A stretch of 17,665 nucleotides of DNA from DATLYB01 sp964502525 (GTDB taxonomy: Bacteria; Bacteroidota; Bacteroidia; Chitinophagales; CAIOSU01): assembly GCA_964502525.1 (NCBI GenBank), contig CAZCXH010000104.1, forward strand, positions 1 through 17,665, in the 5' to 3' direction. A model generated the notes under the pieces. The model saw only the letters and a program-made list of their open reading frames with translations. It did no database searches and was not told the origin of the DNA. The first letter of the stretch is position 1. The number at the start of each line of letters is the position of its first letter. This document shows, piece after piece, positions 1-8,203 of the stretch. The translations under genes and the position numbers were made by a program.

Positions 1-811
1 ACGCATCCGTGGTGCAATCGTCTCCGTCATCGCAAAGGACGGTGTCGCAGGGGTTAATCGCACATGTGTCGGTATTCAGGCAACCCGATAATCCATCGCA
101 GAAATCAATCGTGCAGGAATCGAGGTCATCGCATTTAGAATCATCGGCAGTATAATTGCAATCATCCACAGGATCGCAAAACTCATCAGTGCAAACGATA
201 GCATCATCACAAACGGCATCATTTGCCGTATTGGAACAACCGGTTAAGCCATCGCAAAAATCATCAGTGCAGAAAACAGCATCATCGCAAACAGAATCGT
301 TGGCAATGTAAAAGCAATTGTCCGCAGGATCGCAAAAATCATCGGTGCAGGCAATGCCGTCATCACAGATCGCATTATTTGGAATATTGGAGCAGCCGGT
401 CAGCACGTCACATGCATCATCGGTGCAGGAAACACCGTCATCGCAGGAGATGGGCGTGAATGAGCAAACTCCGGCTAAACATGAGTCAACCGTACATGCG
501 TCACTATCATTGCAGGCAGGCAGGAATACGCAACCGGAAACCACATCGCAGACATCAAGCGTGCAGGAATCACCGTCATTGCATATTACCGGCAGGTTCA
601 ATAAGCAGCCGAGAATCAAATCGCATGAGTCAATGGTACATGCGTTGTTATCAAAACAATCGCTTGTTTGAGTGCAGAGGGGACCCCCTGCTTTTGCCAT
701 TTCCGAATTTGACATGGTGAAAATAAAAATTACCGCTACTGCCAGCAGCGGTTTCCAAACTTTCGCAAATTCGGTGACACAACATTCGAGAGAAAACGTT
801 TTGCTTTTCAT
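1..811 (-). CDS. Secreted Cys/Asp-rich CTDC-repeat protein (3' end beyond window)
   Basis: The minus strand is open from an ATG at 811 to the window edge (270 codons, no stop seen). Residues 1-41 look like a long signal peptide, with hydrophobic residues 21-33 and an AKA-type cleavage site before Gly42. From Cys46 on the protein is a chain of about nine units of the form CDDxxxCTxDxCDxxxGC, with unit starts at Cys77, 100, 123, 149, 175, 201, 227 and 260. This matches the Dictyostelium CTDC repeat family (Pfam Dicty_CTDC), known from secreted proteins; four regularly spaced Cys per unit suggest disulfides, and the acidic loops suggest calcium binding (inference). Period is 23 residues in the first units and 26 from Cys123. 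A C-terminal T9SS sorting domain would be expected off the left edge. The start has a weak AGGA-like sequence 5' of it. Partner and exact role are unknown. Confidence 0.85.
   Translation of the reverse strand, partial: MKSKTFSLECCVTEFAKVWKPLLAVAVIFIFTMSNSEMAKAGGPLCTQTSDCFDNNACTIDSCDLILGCLLNLPVICNDGDSCTLDVCDVVSGCVFLPACNDSDACTVDSCLAGVCSFTPISCDDGVSCTDDACDVLTGCSNIPNNAICDDGIACTDDFCDPADNCFYIANDSVCDDAVFCTDDFCDGLTGCSNTANDAVCDDAIVCTDEFCDPVDDCNYTADDSKCDDLDSCTIDFCDGLSGCLNTDTCAINPCDTVLCDDGDDCTTDA
134..445 (-). repeat. Tandem 78-bp coding repeats (four units, two 156-bp dimers)
   Basis: Within the CTDC-repeat gene, units starting at residues 123, 149, 175 and 201 are each exactly 26 residues (78 bp). They alternate in type: units 1 and 3 carry LTGCSN, units 2 and 4 carry DPxDxC followed by a Tyr-containing loop. 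This A-B-A-B order shows duplication of a two-unit block rather than of single units. The repeats are diverged at the DNA level. Confidence 0.75.
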
Positions 812-1069
812 GGTCCTGTTTTTGTTAAGGGTTATGGTAAAATGAATTATATAAGCGATACAAGGTAGCCATTGGTTTTAAAAAATACATGAAAAAGGCG
901 GAAAAAAAATAAGAATATCCATACCTGAAACCTTTAACCTGCTGTGGTTTCATCCATATTATTGATATTTAGACCTTTCATCAGCCTTTAGCGTTGCCCA
1001 AGCTGCAAGTTGCCCGGATTCATCAATATCATTGAAACAAGATAATTATTTTTCCGGGGTATCAAAGGG
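812..1069. other. Divergent intergenic region, no gene seen
   Basis: AT-rich DNA between the minus-strand CTDC-repeat gene and the plus-strand membrane-protein gene. It should hold promoters for both directions, but I find no perfect TAnnTTTG element and no RNA gene. A TTGATATT stretch near 963 and an AATATCA near 1026 are loosely complementary and not convincing as an operator. Confidence 0.5.
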
Positions 1070-1246
1070 ATGGAGTCTGAATTTTTACAGTTATTAGACA
1101 GCCATGATAAACGGATGCAACGGAATTGGCAACAGGTTCAGATTTTGTCATCAATACAAACTGTTACCGGACGAAAAGCAATGGCTTCTCCGCGGCTGAT
1201 TAAATTGTTCAAAAAAGCCAAGGAAGAAAATCAAGGGTTTTTGTGA
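1070..1246 (+). CDS. Possible 58-aa small protein, overlapping the next gene
   Basis: An ATG at 1070 opens 58 codons ending in TGA at 1244-1246. The product starts MESEFLQLLDSHD and is rich in charged residues and Gln, with no signal peptide or membrane segment; I do not recognise it. Support is contextual: AAAGGG lies directly before the ATG (closer than a good Shine-Dalgarno), and its stop overlaps the GTG candidate start of the downstream membrane protein in a GTGA arrangement typical of translational coupling. Against it: an in-frame TAA lies only nine codons upstream, the length is within chance expectation, and the downstream gene may start at an ATG 77 bp further on. Confidence 0.35.
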   Translation: MESEFLQLLDSHDKRMQRNWQQVQILSSIQTVTGRKAMASPRLIKLFKKAKEENQGFL

Positions 1247-2751
1247 CATTTGTTTCAATATTCATTTGTCGCACTTTTCCGGAAATAAATTTTAATCAGG
1301 CTTTGCAGAAAACCTCAGCGTTCATGAGTTGGTCACTTCGGAGCCATGCTTCTGCAATTGCTCCAATTGCAGGAATTGCTTTCGGTTTGACCGTCATCCT
1401 CCATGCCATCCTGCCGCATGGCATCGGCTTATCGGAAGACAGCATCAGCTATCTTTCCGCTGCCAACAGCCTTTATGATTCATACAAAATGATTGATATT
1501 GACGGAACTCCGTTTGTGTCATGGGCGCCTCTTTATCCTTTAATAATTGCTTTGCTGAAATTCCTGTCGTTTAAAATCGAAAGCTCGCTTGCCATTTTCA
1601 ACGTTCTGGTTTACGCTCTGACGATATTGACGTCATGGTTATTAATGCAACAAAGCATCGGAAAAACTTTTTTCAGAATCGCATGCCTCTTGTCAATCGT
1701 CTTTTCCTTTACGATTCTGCAAGTTTATTCATCAGCATTATCAGAGGCCCTTTTTCTGCTGCTGTTGAATCTTGTGATTTTGATCATTTTGAGGATGCGG
1801 AAAGAGCGGGGGATTGCAGATTTTATTTTGCTGGCGTTAACTGTTGCACTTGCCATGCTTCAGCGCTATGCCGGAGTATTCCTCATGCTGTTTATCATTT
1901 TATCATTTTTCTCAAATTGCAAATCGCAATTCGCACTCCGGATACTAATAATAATAATGCTTTCAGCAATAATCCCGATTGGGATCTGGCTGCTCAGAAA
2001 CCTGCTGGTTGCCGATACGCTCACCGGATTTCGCTCCTGTAATATTGAAAGACTGGGGAACAATCTGATTACGCTTGCTGAAACGTTTACATCATGGGCG
2101 CTGCCGATGAACATTCCGCTGCGGGGAAGGCTGATGATTTTTATTCCAGTAATATATGCAGCATGGAAGGGAGCGGTTAAAAACAGGATTCAAGCATGGT
2201 TCATCTTAGCATATCTCAGTTTGCTTGCGTTCTGCTATTTCGTTTTTTCGTTTGAAGAACCCCGCGACAGGCTGCTTTCGCCCGTATTCATCCCGTTTTT
2301 CGTCCTTACGTTTTCCGGATTGGAATTAATTGCTGAAAAGACGATAACACAAAAGGTCATCATTATCATGGTGTGTGTGTGGATGGCATATCCTGTGTTC
2401 AGGACGTTCAAGCATGCGCGCATCTGGCATGATGAAGGCGCGGACGTTTATAACAAGCCTTCATGGAAGGATTCACCGATGATCAGTCTGCTGAAGGCGA
2501 ACGAGTTCAACGGGAATATTTTCAGCAATGATGCCTCCGCTATTTATTACTTCACCGGAAAGAGTGCCGCCAGAGTTCCTAAAAGCATCTACGGCACGGA
2601 GGCATTTCAGCAGTCTGTTGAAAACGGAGATTGCCTCGTGTGGTGGGAAAGCAGGGAGTGGCATGACTTGCAATTAATTGGTGAAAAATGTATTTTGACG
2701 GCAACGATCAAAGTAAATGATGGAGCGGTTTTCACTATTCACAAGCGATAA
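1243..2751 (+). CDS. Polytopic membrane protein, GT-C / GT39-like glycosyltransferase
   Basis: A 502-aa integral membrane protein with about ten hydrophobic helices over residues 35-395, followed by a soluble C-terminal part of about 100 residues. Near the first helix it has SEDSISYLSAANSLYD and then PFVSWAPLYPLIIALL. An acidic residue plus Tyr in the first outer loop followed by a SWxPLYPLxxAL segment is a pattern I associate with GT39/PMT-like GT-C proteins, which transfer sugars from polyprenyl-phosphate donors on the outer face of the membrane. The donor and acceptor cannot be told from sequence. The GTG at 1243 gives the longest form; ATG at 1324 (residue 28) gives a more usual distance to the first loop and may be the true start. 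It stands alone, with no other glycan genes nearby. The GT-C call is family-level only. Confidence 0.7.
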   Translation: MTFVSIFICRTFPEINFNQALQKTSAFMSWSLRSHASAIAPIAGIAFGLTVILHAILPHGIGLSEDSISYLSAANSLYDSYKMIDIDGTPFVSWAPLYPLIIALLKFLSFKIESSLAIFNVLVYALTILTSWLLMQQSIGKTFFRIACLLSIVFSFTILQVYSSALSEALFLLLLNLVILIILRMRKERGIADFILLALTVALAMLQRYAGVFLMLFIILSFFSNCKSQFALRILIIIMLSAIIPIGIWLLRNLLVADTLTGFRSCNIERLGNNLITLAETFTSWALPMNIPLRGRLMIFIPVIYAAWKGAVKNRIQAWFILAYLSLLAFCYFVFSFEEPRDRLLSPVFIPFFVLTFSGLELIAEKTITQKVIIIMVCVWMAYPVFRTFKHARIWHDEGADVYNKPSWKDSPMISLLKANEFNGNIFSNDASAIYYFTGKSAARVPKSIYGTEAFQQSVENGDCLVWWESREWHDLQLIGEKCILTATIKVNDGAVFTIHKR

Positions 2752-2793
2752 CCGGGATTGGAGGGCGAGTTGATGCGCCCCAAAAATAATTGT

Positions 2794-2801
2794 TACCTTT
2801 A
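2794..2801 (+). promoter_or_regulatory. Candidate Bacteroidota -7 element (TACCTTTA)
   Basis: TACCTTTA differs from TAnnTTTG at one position and lies 22 bp before the ATG of the large adhesin. A TTG ends at 2772, 21 bp upstream, within the spacing reported for Flavobacterium-type promoters. Chance matches at this stringency are common, so this is tentative. Confidence 0.4.
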
Positions 2802-2823
2802 ACCTTAGAAAATCTGACCGGTG

Positions 2824-5800
2824 ATGAAGGAAAAACTGATGCTGTGCATAATCCTCTTAGCAGGCTTCACCGCGCAAGCGCAGATCACGCAGGCTGAGTT
2901 GGAGCAGAGAAAGCGCGAGAAGATGCTCGCTGCCAGACCCAGCGCTGGGCACAGCAGGGGAGGGGCGCCAGAACAGGATTGCAACAGCGCCATTGCCGTT
3001 TGCCAGAGTTCTTTCGTGCAGCCGTCTTCATACTCCGGCTTTGGTACGGTGCAGGAGGTTCCCGTTACTTCATGCCTCGGCTCGCAGGAAAAAAATTCAG
3101 TGTGGTATATTTTTACAGTGCAGACTTCGGGCACCCTGGAATTTACCATTGACCCGAATGATAATAATGATGACTATGATTTTGCGCTCTATAACATTAC
3201 CAACCGCAACTGCTCGGACATCATCAACGGCAATGCGCCTGAGGTAAGATGCAATTTTTGCGTTGACCCCGGCAATACGGGCATATCCTCGGCAGGCGTC
3301 AATGCCTCCGAAGATTGCTGCACCAACTCTCCATTCTGCCATTTCAGTTCCATTTTGAACGTGACTGCCGGACAAACCTATACCCTGGTTGTCAGCAATT
3401 ACAGCTCATCACAGTCGGGATATCAACTTGACTTCGGGGGCACTGCCAACATTTTTGACAACATACCACCCAGCGCGTCATTGGCTACAACCCCTTGCGG
3501 AGCGAGTTATCTCACGCTGCAAATGTCAGAGGCGGTGCTTTGCAGCAGCATCACGCCATCGGGAAGCGAGTTCACGCTCACCGGGGCAGGCGGACCTTTC
3601 ACGGTCACTTCCGCATCCGGTGTCAACTGCGGCAACGCTACCTCGCAAATTACCATTAATATCACTCCTCCCCTTACCCAAGGCAGCAATTACACCCTAA
3701 CTGTAAATTCCGGTGCTGACGGAAATACACTAATAGATAATTGCGGCAATGTGATGGCTGCCGGCACCTCGTTCAATTTCACTGCAACGCCTCCTCCTGC
3801 GGATATCGCAGGACCCGATTCCGTCTGCACCGGTTCATCAGCCACGCTGACAGCATCGCAGGGAACGGCTTACCAGTGGAACCCCGGAGGGCAGACAACC
3901 CAAACCATTACCATCACCCCAACCGCCAACGCTACTTATTCAGTCACCGTCACCAATGGAACGTGTGTGCAAACAGCTACTCACAGCGTGGGGCTTCAAG
4001 ATGCGCCTATCGCTAATTTCTCGGTCAGTCCCGCAACCATTTGCGCGGGGCAGCAAGTCGTCTTCGCCAACAGCAGCACATTGACGCAAACTTGCACGCA
4101 AATCCTGCCGCCTCCCATCCCGCCTTTCTGCATTGACAACCCCTCCTTTTATATATGGAATTTTGATGATGGCTCCGCCAATCTTGTTCAGTTTTCATTG
4201 CTTGCCAACAATCCGACTCACACGTTCACTGCTGCCGGCACCTATAATGTTTCCCTGACCGTTCAGGACACGCTGACAGGAGGTTGCGCGGGAACGCTCG
4301 TGGTTCCCGTTACGGTGCTTCCCAACGCAGGAGCGCTCACTGTTTCAAACGATACCTCCATTTGCGCAGGAGAGTCGGCAACGCTCAGCGCAACCGGAGG
4401 ATCAACCTATGCCTGGACGTCCAATCCTCCGGGGTTCACATCAACAAATTCCACCATCTATGTTGCTCCTGCCGTTACCACGACTTACACCGTTACCAGC
4501 CCCGGCTGTTCATCTGCGTCCACAGCATCGGTAACTGTAACGGTGACTTCAGTTGCGACAGTGTCTATCACCCCTGCAACCGCTGAAATCTGCAGCGGAG
4601 ATGCGGTAACATTGACCGCAAGCGGTTCATCATCTTACGTATGGAACCCTCCGGTTGGGCTTAGCTCTACCACCGATTCTGTGGTAAGCGCAAGCCCGGC
4701 ATCAACCACCGTTTATACTGTCGTGGGAACCACTGTGTCCGGATGCGCTGGTACGGGCACTGTCACCGTTACCGTGAATCCCAATCCCGCACCGGTGATA
4801 ACCGTTAACGGACCGAATCCGTTTTGCCCGGGTGGAAGCGTAATGCTTGATGCCGGCTCCGGATATATCACTTATTTATGGAGCACGAACCAAACAACGC
4901 AAACCATCACGGTTGACTCTGCCGGAATATTCACCGTCACTGTCTTTGATAATTTCGGATGCCAGGGCAGCGCCTTGGCAACAACCGGCATTACCTCCAC
5001 GCTCACTCCCGTTATATCTGGCGACAGCCTTGTTTGCAACGGCTCAACCGCAACACTGAGCGCGGGAACAGGCTATGACTCGTATCTGTGGAGCACAGGC
5101 GCAATCACCTCATCCATCATCGTTTCACAAACGGATACCGTCACCGTTGCCGTCACTTTAGGCGCATGCAGCGGAGTATCGCAGCCTTTCATTGTTACAG
5201 TTCTCCCTGCCCTGAATCCAGCCATCGGTTTAATTGGCGCGGCAGACTTCTGCGCGGGAGACAGCGTGACGCTTGTTGCAGACGGAGGCTATGCTTCCTA
5301 CCGCTGGAGCACGGGCGATTCCGCTGTAACCATCACGGTGGGGCAGCCGGGGGCTTTCGATGTTACAGTCACTGATGCGTTCGGCTGCACGGGCGTTTCC
5401 CAGTTGCAAAATATTACGGTTCATAACAATCCAACACCGGTCATCACCCCTCAGGGTCCGGTGGCGTTTTGTGCGGGTGGCAGCGTTGACCTCAATGCCG
5501 GTGCTCCTTACGCAAGCTACTCGTGGAGCACGGGCGAGACCTCGCAAATCATCACTGCTGCCGCAGCCGATGATTATATTGTCACGGTAACTGATTTGAA
5601 TAATTGCTCTGGCGCATCGTCACCGGTAATTGTTTCCATATCGTCATCCCTATCGCCTGTTATCACTTCTTCGGAGCAGGTGTGCCTTGGCGGAACGGTG
5701 TCGCTTGATGCCGGCAACGGATATTTTAGCTACGAATGGAGCACAAGTGAAATTACACAGATAATTAATGTTTTACAGGATGGGAATTATAGAGTCACCG

Positions 5801-6381
5801 TTAGCGATAATGGTGGCTGCTCCGGAGTTGATTCCATTACGGTTGTTTTTTATCCGTTACCGGTAGTGAGTTATTCGGATACCTGCCAGTTCGGAAAGGG
5901 AGCTGTTTCCATTACAGCGGGTCAAGGCACCCCTCCTTATTCATACCAATGGAGTGATGGCAGCACCCATGAATCGCTCTCCTTCCTCAATGCGGGCGAC
6001 TATGGCATTACAGTTTCAGATGCCAATACCTGCACTGCCGATGCTTCCGTAACCATTGCCTGTCCCCAGGACACTTCCTTTATCTCGGTGCCATCCGCCT
6101 TCAGCCCCAACGGTGACGGCAAGAACGATTTCATCACTGTGCTGGGCGACCGGGTGAAGGTGGCGCGATATGAATTTGGCATCTTCAACCGCTGGGGGCA
6201 AAAAGTTTTCTTCACTGATGACCTCAGCCTCATCAGTGCCGCTGCCGGCAGCAACAAGGGATGGGACGGCTATTTTCAGGGCGCGCGGCAGGATATTGGC
6301 GCATACTCCTATTATGTGGCGGTTGAATTTATAGGAGGGGGCAAAGACCATGTTGCTGGCAGCATCACGCTGGTGAGGTAA
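2824..6381 (+). CDS. Large multidomain surface adhesin with T9SS type B sorting domain
   Basis: ATG at 2824 gives 1185 aa; a GTG directly before it is a less likely start. Residues 1-20 (MKEKLMLCIILLAGFTAQAQ) are a Sec signal peptide. Next come a Cys-rich beta domain (about 50-205), a Big_5-like Ig domain (about 212-320), an Ig-like domain (about 323-390), and a PKD domain (about 395-500) with YIWNFDDG and HTFTAAGTYNVSLTV. Two divergent Ig-like repeats follow, then five clear repeats of about 70 aa (about 659-1013) sharing the pattern FCxGxSVxLxAG..YxxYxWSTG..GC. A SprB-like unit (PPYSYQWSDG) precedes the C-terminal domain (about 1085-1185) with SAFSPNGDGKNDF, FNRWGQKVF and GWDGYFQG, diagnostic of the gliding-motility-associated T9SS type B sorting domain (CHU_C). 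It is predicted to be exported by the Sec pathway and T9SS to the cell surface, likely for adhesion; the ligand is unknown. Confidence 0.93.
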   Translation: MKEKLMLCIILLAGFTAQAQITQAELEQRKREKMLAARPSAGHSRGGAPEQDCNSAIAVCQSSFVQPSSYSGFGTVQEVPVTSCLGSQEKNSVWYIFTVQTSGTLEFTIDPNDNNDDYDFALYNITNRNCSDIINGNAPEVRCNFCVDPGNTGISSAGVNASEDCCTNSPFCHFSSILNVTAGQTYTLVVSNYSSSQSGYQLDFGGTANIFDNIPPSASLATTPCGASYLTLQMSEAVLCSSITPSGSEFTLTGAGGPFTVTSASGVNCGNATSQITINITPPLTQGSNYTLTVNSGADGNTLIDNCGNVMAAGTSFNFTATPPPADIAGPDSVCTGSSATLTASQGTAYQWNPGGQTTQTITITPTANATYSVTVTNGTCVQTATHSVGLQDAPIANFSVSPATICAGQQVVFANSSTLTQTCTQILPPPIPPFCIDNPSFYIWNFDDGSANLVQFSLLANNPTHTFTAAGTYNVSLTVQDTLTGGCAGTLVVPVTVLPNAGALTVSNDTSICAGESATLSATGGSTYAWTSNPPGFTSTNSTIYVAPAVTTTYTVTSPGCSSASTASVTVTVTSVATVSITPATAEICSGDAVTLTASGSSSYVWNPPVGLSSTTDSVVSASPASTTVYTVVGTTVSGCAGTGTVTVTVNPNPAPVITVNGPNPFCPGGSVMLDAGSGYITYLWSTNQTTQTITVDSAGIFTVTVFDNFGCQGSALATTGITSTLTPVISGDSLVCNGSTATLSAGTGYDSYLWSTGAITSSIIVSQTDTVTVAVTLGACSGVSQPFIVTVLPALNPAIGLIGAADFCAGDSVTLVADGGYASYRWSTGDSAVTITVGQPGAFDVTVTDAFGCTGVSQLQNITVHNNPTPVITPQGPVAFCAGGSVDLNAGAPYASYSWSTGETSQIITAAAADDYIVTVTDLNNCSGASSPVIVSISSSLSPVITSSEQVCLGGTVSLDAGNGYFSYEWSTSEITQIINVLQDGNYRVTVSDNGGCSGVDSITVVFYPLPVVSYSDTCQFGKGAVSITAGQGTPPYSYQWSDGSTHESLSFLNAGDYGITVSDANTCTADASVTIACPQDTSFISVPSAFSPNGDGKNDFITVLGDRVKVARYEFGIFNRWGQKVFFTDDLSLISAAAGSNKGWDGYFQGARQDIGAYSYYVAVEFIGGGKDHVAGSITLVR

Positions 6382-6556
6382 CCCGATTTGCCTGGTTGTC
6401 CATCGCGGTCGCATGCAATCTCCGTTTCGCAACAAGATACCCTCGCCCTTCTGACGAGGGCGCTACCAAAGCGATACGATGAGGAAGCGGGGTACGTACG
6501 CGCCAGCAAGCAACCGGAATGGCGATGCTGCCGCTGCTATGCTGAATTGAAAGGCG
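6382..6556. other. Convergent intergenic region with weak hairpins
   Basis: This lies between the 3' ends of the adhesin and the DUF6691 gene. CCCTCG (6440-6445) pairs with CGAGGG (6455-6460), or alternatively CGCCCT (6444-6449) with AGGGCG (6457-6462). Neither stem is followed by a T run on either strand, so a bidirectional terminator is possible but not shown. Confidence 0.35.
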
Positions 6557-6970
6557 TTAATGCGGCAGCCTGTCTTTCAGCACGCCATAGGTGAACGTTC
6601 CGAGCACAGCGCTGATTAGCACTACAATGAATACAAGATAACCGCTGCCAATGAGGGAATAGATGGGTCCCGGGCAGGCGCCCGTCATAGCCCATCCCAG
6701 CCCGAATAATGCGCCACCCATGAAATTTGCTTTTGTGAAAGGCTTGGGGGTAAGGTCAATCTTGCGTCCGTCAAGGCTTCTGATGTTTCTGAGTTTGATA
6801 AGTTGCACGGAGATAATGCCCACGATCACCGCCACGCCTATCACCCCGTACATGTGAAACGACTGGAAGCGGAACATTTCCTGTATGCGAAACCATGAGA
6901 CGACTTCGGATTTCACCATCACGATGCCGAACAGAATTCCAATGAAAAGATATTTAAGTTCTTTTTTCAT
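6557..6970 (-). CDS. YeeE/YedE-like small membrane protein (DUF6691 type)
   Basis: A 137-aa protein with about four membrane helices. It carries the motif GWAMTGACPGPIYSLIG (about residues 92-108), whose conserved Cys in TGACPGP is characteristic of the YeeE/YedE sulfur-compound transporter family. Full-length YeeE (thiosulfate uptake) has two such halves; many bacteria encode them as two adjacent genes, as here. It directly abuts the upstream partner: the ATG at 6970 is adjacent to the partner's TAA (6973-6971), with no gap, so the pair is almost certainly co-translated. Likely role: membrane import of thiosulfate or another reduced sulfur species, as one half of a two-subunit channel. No rhodanese or sulfur dioxygenase gene is nearby to define the substrate. 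Confidence 0.85.
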   Translation of the reverse strand: MKKELKYLFIGILFGIVMVKSEVVSWFRIQEMFRFQSFHMYGVIGVAVIVGIISVQLIKLRNIRSLDGRKIDLTPKPFTKANFMGGALFGLGWAMTGACPGPIYSLIGSGYLVFIVVLISAVLGTFTYGVLKDRLPH

Positions 6971-7546
6971 TTAAAACAGTTTGAATATTAATGGGAACAA
7001 CAAATGCGTCATCAGCAGGCCCCCTGCAAAAAATCCAATCGTTGCAACCAGCGAGCCGACATTCAGCAGTGACAAGCCCATAATGGAATGTCCGGAGGTG
7101 CATCCATCGGCATAGCGCGTTCCGAAGCCGACAAGAAAACCGCCAACCACCATCAGCAGGATGCCCTTCACCGAAAGCAGGCTTTGAAGGGAAAACAATT
7201 CTTTGGGCATGTATCCCGAAAAGTCGTTGATGCCGATGGCAGACAGGGCGGCTTTGGTCTTTACGGAAATAGCAATGGCATTCGGGTTAGCTATTACCGT
7301 GGAGGCAAAAAATCCTCCGATCACGATGCCGGTCGCGAGCATGAGGTTCCACTGATGCGCCTTCCAGTCGTACTTGAAATATTTCGCATCTGTTGGAATG
7401 CAGGCAGCGCAGATGTGGCGCAGCGATGACGACATGCCGAAATGGCGGTTGCCGGCAATCAGCAGCGCAGGCACCATCAGCCCGATAAAAACTCCGCCAA
7501 CATACCAGGGCCACGGCTGGCGAAGGAAGTCTATGATGTCATTCAT
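6971..7546 (-). CDS. YeeE/YedE family sulfur transporter half
   Basis: ATG at 7546 gives 191 aa; a TTG two codons upstream is a weaker start. The protein has about five hydrophobic segments. Conserved family features are GNRHFGMSSSLRHICAAC near residues 30-47 and FGTRYADGCTSGHSIMGLS near 140-160; the second contains the Cys of the GCTSGH motif used for substrate relay in YeeE-type thiosulfate transporters. The downstream gene supplies the TGACPGP half. It begins 24 bp after the stop of the NUDIX gene on the same strand, so the three genes probably form one transcript. No Shine-Dalgarno is evident, which is normal in this phylum. Function is inferred from family motifs only. Confidence 0.88.
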   Translation of the reverse strand: MNDIIDFLRQPWPWYVGGVFIGLMVPALLIAGNRHFGMSSSLRHICAACIPTDAKYFKYDWKAHQWNLMLATGIVIGGFFASTVIANPNAIAISVKTKAALSAIGINDFSGYMPKELFSLQSLLSVKGILLMVVGGFLVGFGTRYADGCTSGHSIMGLSLLNVGSLVATIGFFAGGLLMTHLLFPLIFKLF

Positions 7547-7570
7547 TTGCAATTGGATTTAAACATGAAA

Positions 7571-8203
7571 CTATGTTTTATTATTGAAATATGCCTTCAG
7601 CAGCAACAGGATGTTATCAAACGTATTTGTGGAAATGTGCTTCAGCCGGCTTTTTGAAATCCATTCTGCTGCGGTGATGCCTTCACTCAACTGAGGTAAG
7701 GTTGTGTCATTATCACAGGTCATCAGGAACCATACTGTTTCTTTCAATACGCGTTTTCCATGCAATAAATAAGTATGGTATGTGCGGGTAAATTCCTTCC
7801 CGATTCTCAGGTTCTGCAGCCCCGTTTCTTCCATCACTTCTCTTGCCGCCCCCTTCCTGATGCTTTCTCCATCTTCAATTTTACCTTTGGGCAGATCCCA
7901 TTTCCCGTTTCTGAAAATCACAAGCAGGCGCCCTTTGCCGTTTATCACCAGCCCCCCGGCTGCAATGATGAAGTTGCCGTAAACAGACTTAATATTATTG
8001 AAAACTTTTACGGGTTCAGGTGTTTTAAACCTCAACTCCCGGAACTCATTGTCCTCCCAGCGTTTTACGAGGGGCGCTACGTGTTCTTTCAATTTCCCGT
8101 TAGAGGCCTTCAGCTTCAGCCTGCCAAACGTGGCAGCGAATTCCTTCGCTTTCTCAACCTGCATCGTCTTTCCCTCCGAAAAAATTAAATAGCTTTGAGA
8201 CAT
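7571..8203 (-). CDS. NUDIX hydrolase
   Basis: A 210-aa protein with a complete Nudix box at residues 107-129: Gly107, Glu113, then REVMEETGL at 121-129, fitting Gx5Ex7REUxEExGU with no deviation. This family hydrolyses a nucleoside diphosphate linked to another group, using Mg2+ held by the box glutamates; the substrate is not deducible. About 75 residues before the Nudix domain (SQSYLIFSEGKTM at the start) form an N-terminal extension. ATG at 8203 is used; an in-frame ATG at 8164 (residue 14) is an alternative, but the first 13 residues look like a beta strand and turn. It is divergent from pyrE, with the two start codons overlapping, and heads a minus-strand cluster with the two YeeE-type genes. 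I recall NUDIX-pyrE adjacency in other Bacteroidota. Confidence 0.93.
   Translation of the reverse strand: MSQSYLIFSEGKTMQVEKAKEFAATFGRLKLKASNGKLKEHVAPLVKRWEDNEFRELRFKTPEPVKVFNNIKSVYGNFIIAAGGLVINGKGRLLVIFRNGKWDLPKGKIEDGESIRKGAAREVMEETGLQNLRIGKEFTRTYHTYLLHGKRVLKETVWFLMTCDNDTTLPQLSEGITAAEWISKSRLKHISTNTFDNILLLLKAYFNNKT
8190..8197 (+). promoter_or_regulatory. Perfect Bacteroidota -7 element (TAGCTTTG) for pyrE
   Basis: TAGCTTTG matches TAnnTTTG exactly and ends 4 bp before the pyrE ATG at 8202. If used, transcription would begin at or very near the start codon, giving a leaderless or nearly leaderless pyrE mRNA. It lies inside the first codons of the divergent NUDIX gene. I see no good TTG at -33. 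Confidence 0.4.

Noticed and set aside
223..720. Three overlapping plus-strand ORFs of 78, 117 and 86 codons
   Set aside because: They are antisense to the CTDC-repeat gene; their His/Arg- and Ser/Gln-rich compositions are the mirror of repeated Cys/Asp codons.
1..811. CRISPR-like look of regularly spaced repeats
   Set aside because: The repeats are degenerate, stay in one reading frame, and translate to a CTDC protein; there are no identical direct repeats with unique spacers.
2763..2780. GGGCG/CGCCC hairpin after the membrane-protein stop
   Set aside because: Only a 5-bp stem with no following T run, so not called a terminator.
6388..6594. 68-codon plus-strand ORF between convergent genes
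   Set aside because: No recognisable features, overlaps the 3' end of the DUF6691 gene, and reads as chance translation.
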